Below are positions 14,965 through 23,624 of a stretch of 45,037 bases of DNA, one piece after another. The notes beneath the pieces are model-generated. The model was given only the letters and a program-made list of their open reading frames with translations. It was not told the origin of the DNA and did not search any database. Positions within the stretch are counted from its first letter, which is position 1, and every line of letters begins with the position of its first letter. The stretch is from Granulosicoccus sp964352535 (lineage in GTDB: Bacteria; Pseudomonadota; Gammaproteobacteria; Granulosicoccales; Granulosicoccaceae): contig CAYGSW010000008.1 in assembly GCA_964352535.1 (NCBI GenBank), forward strand, positions 1 through 45,037. The letters are read 5' to 3'. The position numbers and the translations under genes are program-made.

Positions 14965-16449
14965 ATGATTGACAATCTTATTGGCGGGCAGCGTATTGCC
15001 AGCAAAAGCGGGAAGTCCCAACCGGTGTATAACCCGGCCACCGGAGAGGCCATTGACGAAGTGGGTCTGAGCTCGGCCGATGAAGTGGCTGCTGCTGTGC
15101 AGGTAGCGGCTGATGCTTTCCCGGCATGGGCCGCTACGCCACCACTGAAACGCGCAGCCATCATGTTCCGTTTCAATGAGCTGATCATCAAACATGCCGA
15201 TGATATTGCGCGCGAAATCTCCCGTGAGCATGGCAAGACCCACGATGATGCTCTGGGCGAGGTGCAGCGAGGTCGTGAGGTGGTGGAATTCGTGTGTGGC
15301 ATACCGCAGCTGCTCAAAGGCGAGTTTTCCAGAAACGTTGGACCACAAATTGATTCTTACTCTGACCGGCAGCCGCTGGGAGTCTGTGCAGGTATCACAC
15401 CGTTCAATTTTCCGGCGATGGTGCCTTTGTGGATGTATCCCGTGGCCATTGCCTGCGGCAATACATTCGTGCTGAAGCCGTCTGAGCGTGATCCGTCCGC
15501 CGCCCTGATGGTAGCCGATCTGCTGAATCAGGCCGGACTCCCCGAAGGTGTACTCAACGTGGTCAATGGTGACAAGGAGGCGGTTGACGCGCTACTTGAT
15601 CACTCCAAGGTGCAGGCCGTCAGCTTTGTGGGTTCCACGCCTATTGCAGAATATGTCTACAACCGTGGCAACCAGGCCGGTAAGCGAGTACAGGCGCTGG
15701 GTGGTGCAAAGAATCACATGGTGGTCATGCCCGACGCTGACATGGACCAGGCTGTGGATGCGTTGATGGGGGCTGGCTTTGGCTCTGCCGGTGAGCGTTG
15801 CATGGCAATCTCAGTGGCGGTTCCTGTCGGTGAACAGACGGCCGACCGGCTCGTCGAAGCCTTGCGCCCCAAGGTGGAAGCCTTGCGTGTTGGTCCGGCG
15901 GACGATCCGGACGCTGAAATGGGGCCCGTGATAACCGCGGATGCCAAGAAGCGCATAACGTCCCTGATCGACAGTGGTGTTGCCGCGGGTGCTGAGCTGG
16001 TCGTGGATGGGCGACAGATGTCCTTGCAGGGCTATGAAAACGGTTATTTTCTGGGTGGTTCACTGTTCGACAAGGTGACCACGGATATGGACATCTACCA
16101 ACAGGAAATCTTTGGTCCGGTGCTGGCTGTGGTCAGAGCCCAGGATTACGGACAGGCCGTCAACATGATCAATGATCATGAGTACGGCAACGGCACGGCT
16201 ATCTTCACGCGTGATGGTGATGCAGCGCGTTCATTTGCTGACAGCATCCAGGTGGGCATGGTCGGCGTGAACGTGCCAATCCCCGTGCCCGTGGCCTATC
16301 ACAGCTTCGGTGGCTGGAAGCGCTCCATCTTTGGTGATCATTCGATCTATGGGCCTGAAGGTGTGCACTTCTATACACGTCTGAAAACGGTGACTACTCG
16401 CTGGCCAACGGGCATCAAGCAAGGTGCGGTATTTACCTTCCCCACCTGA
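14965..16449 (+). CDS. mmsA: CoA-acylating methylmalonate-semialdehyde dehydrogenase MmsA
   Basis: MmsA converts malonate semialdehyde (from beta-alanine) to acetyl-CoA, and methylmalonate semialdehyde (from the thymine branch or valine) to propionyl-CoA, using NAD and CoA. The 494-residue protein is a full-length aldehyde dehydrogenase. It has the MmsA-type GITPFNFPAMVPLWMYPVAIACGNTFVLKPSERDPSA segment (143-180), the cofactor loop FVGSTPIAEYVY (221-232) and nucleophile Cys279 in GFGSAGERCMAIS. As in CoA-acylating members, a Gly/Asn-type position replaces the general-base Glu (GGAKNHMVV, 246-254). It is the first gene of a seven- to eight-gene plus-strand run for pyrimidine breakdown and uptake, next to the RutR operator. 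Here it would take the carbon skeleton into central metabolism. Confidence 0.95.
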   Translation: MIDNLIGGQRIASKSGKSQPVYNPATGEAIDEVGLSSADEVAAAVQVAADAFPAWAATPPLKRAAIMFRFNELIIKHADDIAREISREHGKTHDDALGEVQRGREVVEFVCGIPQLLKGEFSRNVGPQIDSYSDRQPLGVCAGITPFNFPAMVPLWMYPVAIACGNTFVLKPSERDPSAALMVADLLNQAGLPEGVLNVVNGDKEAVDALLDHSKVQAVSFVGSTPIAEYVYNRGNQAGKRVQALGGAKNHMVVMPDADMDQAVDALMGAGFGSAGERCMAISVAVPVGEQTADRLVEALRPKVEALRVGPADDPDAEMGPVITADAKKRITSLIDSGVAAGAELVVDGRQMSLQGYENGYFLGGSLFDKVTTDMDIYQQEIFGPVLAVVRAQDYGQAVNMINDHEYGNGTAIFTRDGDAARSFADSIQVGMVGVNVPIPVPVAYHSFGGWKRSIFGDHSIYGPEGVHFYTRLKTVTTRWPTGIKQGAVFTFPT

Positions 16450-16523
16450 TGAGTCATGCATTGTCAGACATTGCTAGCAGCGCATAACAGGCATCGAAAG
16501 CACAACCTGTCCGGAGACAAGAC

Positions 16524-17774
16524 ATGGCGACAATAACCAGCAATATGCACATCAACAGTGAGCGCCTTTGGGATTCGCTGATGGAGATGGCGAAGATAGG
16601 GCCAGGAGTTGCCGGTGGTAACAATCGCCAGACTCTCACCGATGAAGATGCACAGGGTCGAAAACTGTTCGAGCAATGGTGTGTCGATGCCGGTTGCACT
16701 ATGGGCCTGGACAAGATGGGCACGATGTTCGCGCGGCGTGAAGGAACTGATCCCGATGCGCTGCCGGTGTATGTCGGTTCACATCTGGATACTCAACCCA
16801 CGGGTGGTAAATACGACGGCGTGTTGGGAGTTCTTGGCGGGCTGGAGATCATCCGGCAACTCAATGACATGAACGTCAAGACTAAGCACCCCATCGTGGT
16901 GGTTAATTTCACTAACGAAGAAGGCACACGCTTCGCCCCGGCCATGGTGGCTTCAGGTGTATTTGCTGGCATTCACACGCTCGACTGGGCTTACGATCGT
17001 ACGGATGCGGATGGCACACGTCTGGGCGATGAGCTTGAACGTGTCGGCTATCTGGGTGATGAAGAGGTGGGTGCCCGGCAGATGCATGCCTTCTTTGAAT
17101 TACACATTGAGCAAGGCCCCATTCTGGAAAAAGAAGGCAAGGACATCGGCGTGGTCACACACGGGCAAGGCCTGAAGTGGCTGGAAGTGACCTTGATCGG
17201 CAAGGAAAGCCATACCGGTTCTACACCCATGCCCATGCGCGTTAACGCCGGACTAGGCATGGCGCGCATCACCGAGATGGTCAATGAGATTGCCCTGAGT
17301 CATGCACCATTGGCGGTAGGCGCCATCGGGCAATGCGATGTATACCCAAATTCGCGCAATATCATTCCAGGCAAGGTGGTGTTTACCGCCGATTTCCGTC
17401 ATCCCGACAAAGCGGTTATTGCTGATATGGAAACGCGCTTTCGCGAAGGTTGCAAGGATATTGCTGATGTCATCGGCCTTGGCCTGAGCATACAGGAGGT
17501 GGGTGGTTTTGATCCGGTCACCTTTGATGAAAACTGCGTTAACGCGGTGCGAGCCGCTGCGCAGCGTCTGGGTTACAGTCATCGGGATCTGGTATCCGGT
17601 GCGGGTCATGATGCTTGCTGGATCAATCGTGTAGCACCCACTTCCATGGTGATGTGTCCTTGTGTGGATGGTCTGTCGCACAATGAAGCAGAAGAGATAT
17701 CCCCTGACTGGGCGGCAGCAGGCACGAATGTGCTGTTTCATGCGGTAGTGGAAACAGCGGTTATCGTTGACTGA
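16524..17774 (+). CDS. Zn-dependent M20-type amidohydrolase, N-carbamoyl-beta-alanine amidohydrolase (beta-ureidopropionase)
   Basis: The enzyme cleaves N-carbamoyl-beta-alanine (or N-carbamoyl-beta-aminoisobutyrate) to the beta-amino acid, ammonia and CO2, the third step of the reductive pathway. The 416-residue protein follows the HyuC/AmaB family. Metal ligands are visible as His87 in VGSHLDTQ, Asp98 in GKYDGV, Glu132-Glu133 in FTNEEGTRF, His194 in LHIEQGP, and the C-terminal GLSHNEAEEIS. The dimerisation domain contains HTGSTPM. Relatives act on N-carbamoyl-L-amino acids or allantoate, but the flanking preTA, dihydropyrimidinase and mmsA favour the beta-ureido substrate. A GGAGACAAG ribosome site precedes ATG 16524, 74 bases after mmsA. 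Confidence 0.92.
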   Translation: MATITSNMHINSERLWDSLMEMAKIGPGVAGGNNRQTLTDEDAQGRKLFEQWCVDAGCTMGLDKMGTMFARREGTDPDALPVYVGSHLDTQPTGGKYDGVLGVLGGLEIIRQLNDMNVKTKHPIVVVNFTNEEGTRFAPAMVASGVFAGIHTLDWAYDRTDADGTRLGDELERVGYLGDEEVGARQMHAFFELHIEQGPILEKEGKDIGVVTHGQGLKWLEVTLIGKESHTGSTPMPMRVNAGLGMARITEMVNEIALSHAPLAVGAIGQCDVYPNSRNIIPGKVVFTADFRHPDKAVIADMETRFREGCKDIADVIGLGLSIQEVGGFDPVTFDENCVNAVRAAAQRLGYSHRDLVSGAGHDACWINRVAPTSMVMCPCVDGLSHNEAEEISPDWAAAGTNVLFHAVVETAVIVD

Positions 17775-17943
17775 ACATTGGCAGACTAAATTCAAAAGGC
17801 ACTTGCCTGATAGGCATCATGGCAAGAGCCTTTCAAACAAAGATCGAGCATTGCGTTAAAAATTCATGCAGTCGTAACAACACACGAGGTAGCGTCGCTT
17901 TTTACGTTATCAATCTATCGTGCGTTAACAGCAGAGAGAGCTT
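17775..17943 (+). other. Intergenic hairpin between the amidohydrolase and dihydropyrimidinase genes
   Basis: AAAGGC-A-CTTGCC (17795-17807) pairs with GGCAAG-A-GCCTTT (17821-17833), 12 bp with one A.A mismatch and a 13-base loop. No U-tract follows, so it is more likely an mRNA processing or stability element inside the operon than a full terminator. The remainder has no gene; GAGAGAG before ATG 17944 is the ribosome site. Confidence 0.5.
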
Positions 17944-19398
17944 ATGAGTACAGTGATCAAGGGTGGTACCGTCGTTACTGCCGACCGAAGTTACAAGGCT
18001 GATGTCAAAATCGAGAAAGGTGTCATCTCGGAAATCGGCCAGAACCTCAGCGCTGATGAAACGCTGGATGCTGATGGTTGCTATGTGATGCCTGGTGGCA
18101 TCGACCCACACACGCATCTGGAAATGCCTTTCATGGGTACTTACTCATCAGATGACTTCGAATCCGGTACACGTGCGGCACTGTCCGGTGGTACCACCAC
18201 TGTCGTTGATTTCTGTTTGCCGGCACCTGGACAGTCGCTTCTTGAGGCGCGCCAGATGTGGGATAACAAGACATCCAAAGCCTCATGTGATTTCTCGTTT
18301 CACATGGCTATTACGTGGTGGGACAAGCAGGTGTTTGAAGAGATGGCAACCGTAGTGGATAGCGGTATCAATACCTTCAAGCACTTCATGGCCTACAAGG
18401 GTGCGCTGATGGTCAACGATGAAGAACTGTATTCATCGTTCAAACGTTGCGCCGCATTGGGTGCCTTGCCGCTGGTCCATGCTGAAAACGGTGATGTCGT
18501 TGCGCAATTGCAGGCCAGTCTGATGGCCGAGGGCAACAACGGTCCGGAGGCACACGCGTTTTCCCGACCTCCGCAGGTGGAAGGTGAGGCGGTTAATCGT
18601 GCCATCATGATTGCTGACATGGCCGGTGTGCCGTTGTACGTTGTTCATGTCTCATGTGAAGAGGCGCATGAGGCCATTCGCCGATCACGCCAGAATGGCA
18701 AGCGTGTTTTTGGTGAGCCGTTAATACAACACTTGACGCTTGATGAATCAGAATATGCGCATCCGGATTGGGATCATGCGGCGCGGCGCGTCATGTCACC
18801 TCCCTTCAGAAGTCGTGATCATCAAGACTCGTTGTGGGCAGGACTTGCCGCTGGCAGCTTGCAAGTGGTGGCCACGGATCACTGCGCGTTTACCAGTGAG
18901 CAAAAGCGTTTGGGAGTGGGCGACTTTACAAAGATACCAAACGGAACCGGTGGGCTCGAGGATCGCTTGTCCGTGCTATGGACCCGTGGCGTTACAACAG
19001 GCAGATTGACCATGAACGAGTTCGTGGCGGTCACGTCCACCAACATCGCCAAGATACTCAATATGTACCCCAGGAAAGGCGCTATTCTTGAAGGAGCGGA
19101 TGCGGACATCGTTGTGTGGGATCCAAAGCGCGGCAAGACCATCAGCGCAGCCTCGCAGCAGTCTGCGATCGACTACAACGTGTTCGAAGGTATTGATGTG
19201 GAAGGCCTGCCTCGCTTTACGCTGACGCGAGGGCAGTGCGTTGTCAATGAGGACACTCTGAACACGGAAGAGGGTCATGGAGAGTTTGTTGCGCGTAACC
19301 CGTACCCTGAAGTCAATCGTGCCTTGTCGCAATGGAAGGAATTAACAGCGCCACATCCTGTAATGCGTGATCCTGCCAACATGCCAGCTGGTGTGTGA
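17944..19398 (+). CDS. hydA: Dihydropyrimidinase
   Basis: This enzyme hydrolyses dihydrouracil and dihydrothymine to N-carbamoyl-beta-amino acids, the second step of the pathway, and is a cyclic amidohydrolase with two zinc ions. The 484-residue protein shows metal ligands His56 and His58 (GGIDPHTHLEMPF), the carboxylated lysine Lys152 (FKHFMAYKGALMV), His179 (LVHAENGD), His235 (YVVHVSCEEA) and Asp in ATDHCAF (about 315). Length and the MPF.GT..DDF segment are typical of dihydropyrimidinases rather than allantoinases. ATG 17944 follows GAGAGAG. The neighbours supply the steps before and after it, so the substrate assignment is well supported. Confidence 0.95.
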   Translation: MSTVIKGGTVVTADRSYKADVKIEKGVISEIGQNLSADETLDADGCYVMPGGIDPHTHLEMPFMGTYSSDDFESGTRAALSGGTTTVVDFCLPAPGQSLLEARQMWDNKTSKASCDFSFHMAITWWDKQVFEEMATVVDSGINTFKHFMAYKGALMVNDEELYSSFKRCAALGALPLVHAENGDVVAQLQASLMAEGNNGPEAHAFSRPPQVEGEAVNRAIMIADMAGVPLYVVHVSCEEAHEAIRRSRQNGKRVFGEPLIQHLTLDESEYAHPDWDHAARRVMSPPFRSRDHQDSLWAGLAAGSLQVVATDHCAFTSEQKRLGVGDFTKIPNGTGGLEDRLSVLWTRGVTTGRLTMNEFVAVTSTNIAKILNMYPRKGAILEGADADIVVWDPKRGKTISAASQQSAIDYNVFEGIDVEGLPRFTLTRGQCVVNEDTLNTEEGHGEFVARNPYPEVNRALSQWKELTAPHPVMRDPANMPAGV

Positions 19399-19453
19399 GT
19401 AGTCTATAGCTGACGGGATCTGAGCGTATTGACTATGAGTTGCCAGAAACAGC

Positions 19454-20242
19454 ATGGGTGAGCTGGTAATCCAGATCGACGATCTGTCACTGACTTTTCC
19501 TACCAAGGACGGCGATGTACACGCCCTGAGTGGAATCGATTTGACAATCTCACAGGGAGATTTTGTATCGTTTATAGGCCCTTCTGGCTGTGGCAAGACC
19601 ACGTTGCTGAGAGTCATCGCTGATCTTGAGCAACCCACAGCAGGCGCTATCAATGTCAACGGCATGAGCCCTGAACAGGCGCGTATGGCACGTGCCTATG
19701 GCTATGTGTTTCAAGCGGCAGCGCTGTATCCGTGGCGCACGATTGCAAAAAACATAGCGTTGCCGTTGGAGATCATGGGTCTTGATGCTGCAAGTGTAGC
19801 GTCGCGGGTTGCAAAGAACCTTGAGCTTGTCAATCTTGCAGGCTTTGAACAGAAGTATCCCTGGCAGCTCTCGGGTGGCATGCAGCAGCGCGCCTCCATT
19901 GCACGAGCGCTGGCTGTTGAGCCCGATCTACTCTTGATGGATGAGCCTTTTGGTGCACTGGATGAGATTGTCAGAGATCATCTGAACGAACAGTTGTTGC
20001 AACTATGGGCGGCAACCAGTAAGACCGTCGTGTTTGTCACGCACTCGATACCTGAGGCGGTCTTTCTTTCCACACACATCGTCGTCATGTCGCCGCGTCC
20101 AGGACGTATACATGACATCATTGAAAGTGATTTGCCCAGAACGCGTGATCTGGACATCAGGGAAACACCGGAATTTCTGGCACTGGCGCAGCGTGTTCGC
20201 TCAGGACTCAGAGAAGGGCATGGCTACGATGAGGTGGCCTGA
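19454..20242 (+). CDS. ABC transporter ATP-binding protein, NitT/TauT/SsuB-like, probable pyrimidine importer
   Basis: This 262-residue cytoplasmic ATPase powers the importer encoded by the next three genes. It has Walker A IGPSGCGKTT (41-50), Q-loop Gln87 in YVFQAAALYPWRT, signature LSGGMQQRASIARAL (139-153), Walker B LLLMDEPFGALDE (159-171) and the switch His in FVTHSIPEA. The FQ..ALYPWRT and SGGM pattern is that of the nitrate/sulfonate/taurine (SsuB/TauB) family. The permease starts 3 bases after its stop. The position after the catabolic genes suggests uptake of uracil, thymine or a related base. That is inference, since family members carry many substrates. Confidence 0.92.
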   Translation: MGELVIQIDDLSLTFPTKDGDVHALSGIDLTISQGDFVSFIGPSGCGKTTLLRVIADLEQPTAGAINVNGMSPEQARMARAYGYVFQAAALYPWRTIAKNIALPLEIMGLDAASVASRVAKNLELVNLAGFEQKYPWQLSGGMQQRASIARALAVEPDLLLMDEPFGALDEIVRDHLNEQLLQLWAATSKTVVFVTHSIPEAVFLSTHIVVMSPRPGRIHDIIESDLPRTRDLDIRETPEFLALAQRVRSGLREGHGYDEVA

Positions 20243-20245
20243 GTA

Positions 20246-21199
20246 ATGAACCCGACACCTGCAGCCCCGTCAAACTCTACCTTCAGAATTGCAACATCAA
20301 CGTCAATCTCGACGCCCAAACTGAAAAAATCAGAATCAGCGTTCATTCCAGTCGCGGTTGTGGTCCTTTCCATACTCTGCCTGTGGTACGCCGGTGCCGT
20401 GATGCTCAATCTGGCCTGGGAGAAAAGCTCAGCTGAGCGCGCAGGTACAAGTCCGGCGCTGATGAGTATGGTGAGTAACACTATGAGCCAGGATCGCCCG
20501 GTATTGCCAGCGCCTCATCAAGTGGTGGTGGAGATCTACAACACGACCGTCAAGAAGAAGATCAGTTCGAAGCGCAGCCTGATCTATCACGCCGGCATTA
20601 CGTTGAGTTCCTCCATGCTTGGCTTTCTCATGGGAACAGTGCTGGGTATCGTTCTGGCTATTGCCATCGTCTACAACGAAGCCTTGAGTAAAAGCTTGTT
20701 GCCCTGGATCATCGCATCGCAAACAATACCCATACTGGCAATAGCACCGATGATCATTGTTGTACTCAACGCCATCGGCGTGCAGGGTCTGTTGCCCAAG
20801 GCCTCGATTTCCATGTACCTGAGCTTCTTTCCCGTGGTGGTGGGTATGGTCAAGGGCTTGAGTTCGGCGGATCGCAGTCACATGGATTTGATGCGCACCT
20901 ACCATGCATCCGGTAGCCAGACGTTCTGGAAACTACGCTTGCCAACGTCCATTCCCTATCTGTTCACCAGCATGAAAGTGGCAGTCGCTATCTCTCTGGT
21001 AGGTGCTATCGTTGCAGAGTTGCCCACAGGTGCTGTGGCAGGTCTGGGAGCCCGGCTGCTGGCTGGATCGTATTACGGTCAGACGGTACAGATATGGTCG
21101 GCGCTGGTCGTGGCTTCCGTGCTTGCAGCATTGCTTGTGGCCTTTATCGGGGCCCTGGGTCATTGGGTTAACCGTCGCATGGGCCTGTCGCATGTCTGA
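20246..21199 (+). CDS. ABC transporter permease (first of two)
   Basis: This 317-residue inner-membrane protein has a polar N-terminal tail and one early membrane segment (about 34-56). A roughly 60-residue extracytoplasmic stretch follows, then the BPD_transp_1 core. The EAA loop contacting the ATPase is LMRTYHASGSQTFWKLRLPTSIPYLFTSMKVA. The core matches SsuC/TauC-like permeases. It lies 3 bases after the ATPase gene and overlaps the second permease by 8 bases (ATGTCTGA), so these three genes are tightly coupled. The long segment between the first membrane helix and the core is larger than in simple SsuC proteins. Confidence 0.9.
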   Translation: MNPTPAAPSNSTFRIATSTSISTPKLKKSESAFIPVAVVVLSILCLWYAGAVMLNLAWEKSSAERAGTSPALMSMVSNTMSQDRPVLPAPHQVVVEIYNTTVKKKISSKRSLIYHAGITLSSSMLGFLMGTVLGIVLAIAIVYNEALSKSLLPWIIASQTIPILAIAPMIIVVLNAIGVQGLLPKASISMYLSFFPVVVGMVKGLSSADRSHMDLMRTYHASGSQTFWKLRLPTSIPYLFTSMKVAVAISLVGAIVAELPTGAVAGLGARLLAGSYYGQTVQIWSALVVASVLAALLVAFIGALGHWVNRRMGLSHV

Positions 21200-22409
21200 A
21201 GCTACACTGGACAGGCCGGTTGCCCCTCCATTGAAGCCCATGCAGCGAATACTGCTTACCGGTGTACAGGTGTTTGCCGCGCTGGCGTTGTTGCTGCTGC
21301 TAATGAACCAGATATCCGGTCCACAGTACGCGGTGAGTGGTGCAGGAAGTGAGTCAGCTCTGAGTCCTGCATCTAAGCTTTCCTCTATCAGTTCACTGAT
21401 GGGGCCTCTGTTGTTGCTGGTAGCTGGATGGAGCAGTGTCATGCTCCTGAAAAAGCAACTGCTATTTGACGCCGGAATTATCAGTTTGCTGGTCTCATCA
21501 ACCGTTGCCTACCTGTTACTGATCACGCTCGACGAGCGTGATACACGTGCCTGGGGCTATTGGCTTGAGGTCATCGCGGCCTGGCTGCTTGCCTGGGCGT
21601 GTGTTGAGCAATTGGCCAGCATCAAAACCCTGTCTACAGCCTATCGCTGGTTGTTGGGCGTTGTCATCCCGGTCCTGTTCGGTGTGTGGCTGCTGGTTCT
21701 CTGGGAGCTGTTGACGAAAGGGTTTGATGTGCCTCAGGTGTTGTTACCTGCACCTAGTGCCATTGGTCAGCGTTTTCTGACATCCACGTCTATTTTGTGG
21801 GCCGACTTCCAGCAAACCTTCTTGCGCGCGGTGTTAATCGGCTATGCCATCGGTTGTGGTGCAGGTTTTATTATCGCCATTCTGATCGATCGTTCACCTT
21901 TTCTGCAACGAGGTCTATTGCCTGTTGGCAATCTGGTATCCGCTTTGCCGATTGTTGGTGTCGCACCCATCATGGTGATGTGGTTCGGTTTCGACTGGCC
22001 ATCGAAAGCCGCCGTTGTCATCATCATGACGTTCTTTCCCATGCTGGTTAATACGATTGCTGGCTTGAGTGCAGCCCAGCCCATGCAGCACGATTTAATG
22101 AAGACGTATGCGGCCAGTTACTGGCAAAGTCTGTTCAAAATGCGAATCCCTGAAGCACTGCCGTTTATCTTCAACGCGTTGAAGATAAATTCCACGCTGG
22201 CCATGATTGGAGCTATCGTTGCCGAATTCTTCGGCACGCCCACAGTGGGCATGGGATTCCGGATATCCACGGAAGTAGGGCGAATGAACGTTGATATGGT
22301 CTGGGCAGAAATCGCTGTGGCTGCAGTGGCTGGCTCACTGTTCTATGGCTTAATTGCATTGCTTGAGCGGATTACTACGTTCTGGCATCCGTCCATTCGC
22401 AAGAGCTGA
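21192..22409 (+). CDS. ABC transporter permease (second of two) with extra N-terminal membrane segments
   Basis: The 405-residue product starts at ATG 21192, inside the end of the first permease gene; an upstream in-frame start at 21003 would lie wholly within that gene and is unlikely. The C-terminal half (about 190-390) is the SsuC/TauC-like permease core, with EAA loop LMKTYAASYWQSLFKMRIPEALPFIFNALKINS. The N-terminal 180 residues add about four or five extra hydrophobic segments (near 19-39, 69-85, 92-111, 121-137, 150-172) not found in minimal permeases. It probably forms a heterodimer with the first permease. A TGA at 22407 is followed by a short tandem repeat and the binding-protein gene. 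Confidence 0.9.
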   Translation: MSEATLDRPVAPPLKPMQRILLTGVQVFAALALLLLLMNQISGPQYAVSGAGSESALSPASKLSSISSLMGPLLLLVAGWSSVMLLKKQLLFDAGIISLLVSSTVAYLLLITLDERDTRAWGYWLEVIAAWLLAWACVEQLASIKTLSTAYRWLLGVVIPVLFGVWLLVLWELLTKGFDVPQVLLPAPSAIGQRFLTSTSILWADFQQTFLRAVLIGYAIGCGAGFIIAILIDRSPFLQRGLLPVGNLVSALPIVGVAPIMVMWFGFDWPSKAAVVIIMTFFPMLVNTIAGLSAAQPMQHDLMKTYAASYWQSLFKMRIPEALPFIFNALKINSTLAMIGAIVAEFFGTPTVGMGFRISTEVGRMNVDMVWAEIAVAAVAGSLFYGLIALLERITTFWHPSIRKS

Positions 22410-22410
22410 C

Positions 22411-22450
22411 TGACATGCGTCATCGCCTACATGACATGCATCATCGCCTA
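22411..22450 (+). repeat. Imperfect 21-bp-period tandem direct repeat upstream of the binding-protein gene
   Basis: TGACATGCGTCATCGCCTA (22411-22429) is repeated as TGACATGCATCATCGCCTA (22432-22450), 18 of 19 positions identical, with a period of 21 bases (two helical turns). It lies in the 107-base gap between the second permease and the substrate-binding protein. Each unit begins with a partly palindromic TGACATGCRTCA. Confidence 0.7.
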
Positions 22451-22516
22451 TTTACCGCCGTACCCCGGTCGTAAAAATGTATACCAACCTCTAGTAAGCA
22501 AACAGGAGAACAACTC

Positions 22517-23533
22517 GTGAGTATCTTGAAGAAGGATCGCACTAATCTAGCGAAGGTGGGGCTGCTGGCAGCAGCGCTTGGCATCAGTAGTTCAGCTGCA
22601 AAGGCTGCTGATGATGTCACTCTGCAACTGAAATGGGTAACCCAGGGACAATTCGCTGGCTACTACGTGGCACAGGACAAAGGCTTCTATGATGAGGCTG
22701 ATTTAAATGTCACCATCAAGCCTGGCGGGCCTGANNNNNNNNNNCCACAAGTCATTGTCGGCGGTGGTGCCGACGTTATCGTCGACTGGATGCCATCAGC
22801 ACTGGCCAGTCGTGAAAAAGGTGTGCCGTTGGTCAACATCGCTCAGCCGTTCAAGCGTTCAGGCATGATGCTCACCTGTTTGAAAGAATCAGGCATAACC
22901 TCTCCCGAAGATTTCAAAGGCCGCACACTGGGCGTCTGGTTTTTTGGAAACGAGTATCCGTTTCTGAGCTGGATGTCCTCACTGGGTATTTCAACCGAAG
23001 GTGGTGAAGACGGTGTTACCGTTCTCAAGCAAGGCTTTAACGTTGATCCTCTGTTACAAAAGCAGGCCGACTGTATTTCCACCATGACCTACAACGAGTA
23101 CTGGCAGGTTATCGATGCCGGTATCTCTGAAGATCAGCTAGTGGTCTTCAAATACGAAGAGCAGGGCGTATCGACCATGGAGGATGGCTTATACGTGATG
23201 GAAGAGAATCTGGAAGATCCTGCATTCGTGGACAAGATGGCTCGCTTTGTCGCGGCTTCAATGAAAGGCTGGGAGTATGCGAGGGAGAATCCTGACGAGG
23301 CTGCCGACATCGTTCTGGAAAATGATGCCAGTGGTGCGCAAACAGAAAAGCATCAGCAACGTATGGTGCGCGAGATCAACAAGCTGACTGCAGGCTCTGA
23401 CGGCACACTTGATGTTGCCGATTATGAGCGGACGGTCAACACCCTGCTCTCGGGTGGTTCAGATCCTGTTATCAGCACTGCGCCAGAAGGTGCCTGGACT
23501 TCGGTTGTTACCGACAAACTGTCTTCGATGTAG
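22517..23533 (+). CDS. ABC transporter substrate-binding protein, NMT1/THI5-like, probable pyrimidine binder
   Basis: The 338-residue secreted protein has a Sec signal peptide (n-region KKDR.NLAK, hydrophobic core, cleavage after AAKA at about residue 30). The mature part is a two-lobed NMT1/THI5-type fold starting LQLKWVTQGQFAGYYVAQDKGFYDEADLNVTIKPGGP. Ten N at 22735-22744 replace about four residues. The family motif GGPDIAPPQVI would fit exactly, so here the gap length agrees with the frame. The start is GTG with AGGAG 8 bases upstream. A separate ribosome site and 107-base gap suggest higher expression than the permeases, as is usual for binding proteins. The ligand is inferred from context: a pyrimidine or thiamine-like ring compound. 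Confidence 0.92.
   Translation: MSILKKDRTNLAKVGLLAAALGISSSAAKAADDVTLQLKWVTQGQFAGYYVAQDKGFYDEADLNVTIKPGGPXXXXPQVIVGGGADVIVDWMPSALASREKGVPLVNIAQPFKRSGMMLTCLKESGITSPEDFKGRTLGVWFFGNEYPFLSWMSSLGISTEGGEDGVTVLKQGFNVDPLLQKQADCISTMTYNEYWQVIDAGISEDQLVVFKYEEQGVSTMEDGLYVMEENLEDPAFVDKMARFVAASMKGWEYARENPDEAADIVLENDASGAQTEKHQQRMVREINKLTAGSDGTLDVADYERTVNTLLSGGSDPVISTAPEGAWTSVVTDKLSSM
22735..22744. other. Assembly gap (10 N) inside the substrate-binding protein gene
   Basis: Ten ambiguous bases. The frame before (KPGGP) and after (PQVIVGGGADV) is preserved, so the gap length is compatible with a complete gene. Confidence 0.97.
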
Positions 23534-23550
23534 TTTTTCCGGTTTACTGT

Positions 23551-23619
23551 CTTGCACATAGGTGCAAGGCTAACCATCAGTATGAAAAGGGCGTACTCTT
23601 GTACGCCCTCTTTCTTTTT
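23551..23619 (+). terminator. Double hairpin with terminator between the ABC operon and the MFS gene
   Basis: A first hairpin CTTGCAC-ATAG-GTGCAAG (23551-23568) is followed by GGGCGTAC-TCTT-GTACGCCC (23589-23608), an 8-bp perfect stem, then a T-rich tract TCTTTCTTTTT. The second is a good intrinsic terminator. It ends six bases before the ATG of the MFS gene, which leaves almost no room for an ordinary ribosome site. Confidence 0.85.
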
Positions 23620-23624
23620 CTGGC

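Noticed and set aside
21003..21191. Upstream extension of the second permease
   Set aside because: It lies entirely inside the first permease gene, is Trp/Cys-rich in an implausible way, and an ATG with the usual overlap exists at 21192.
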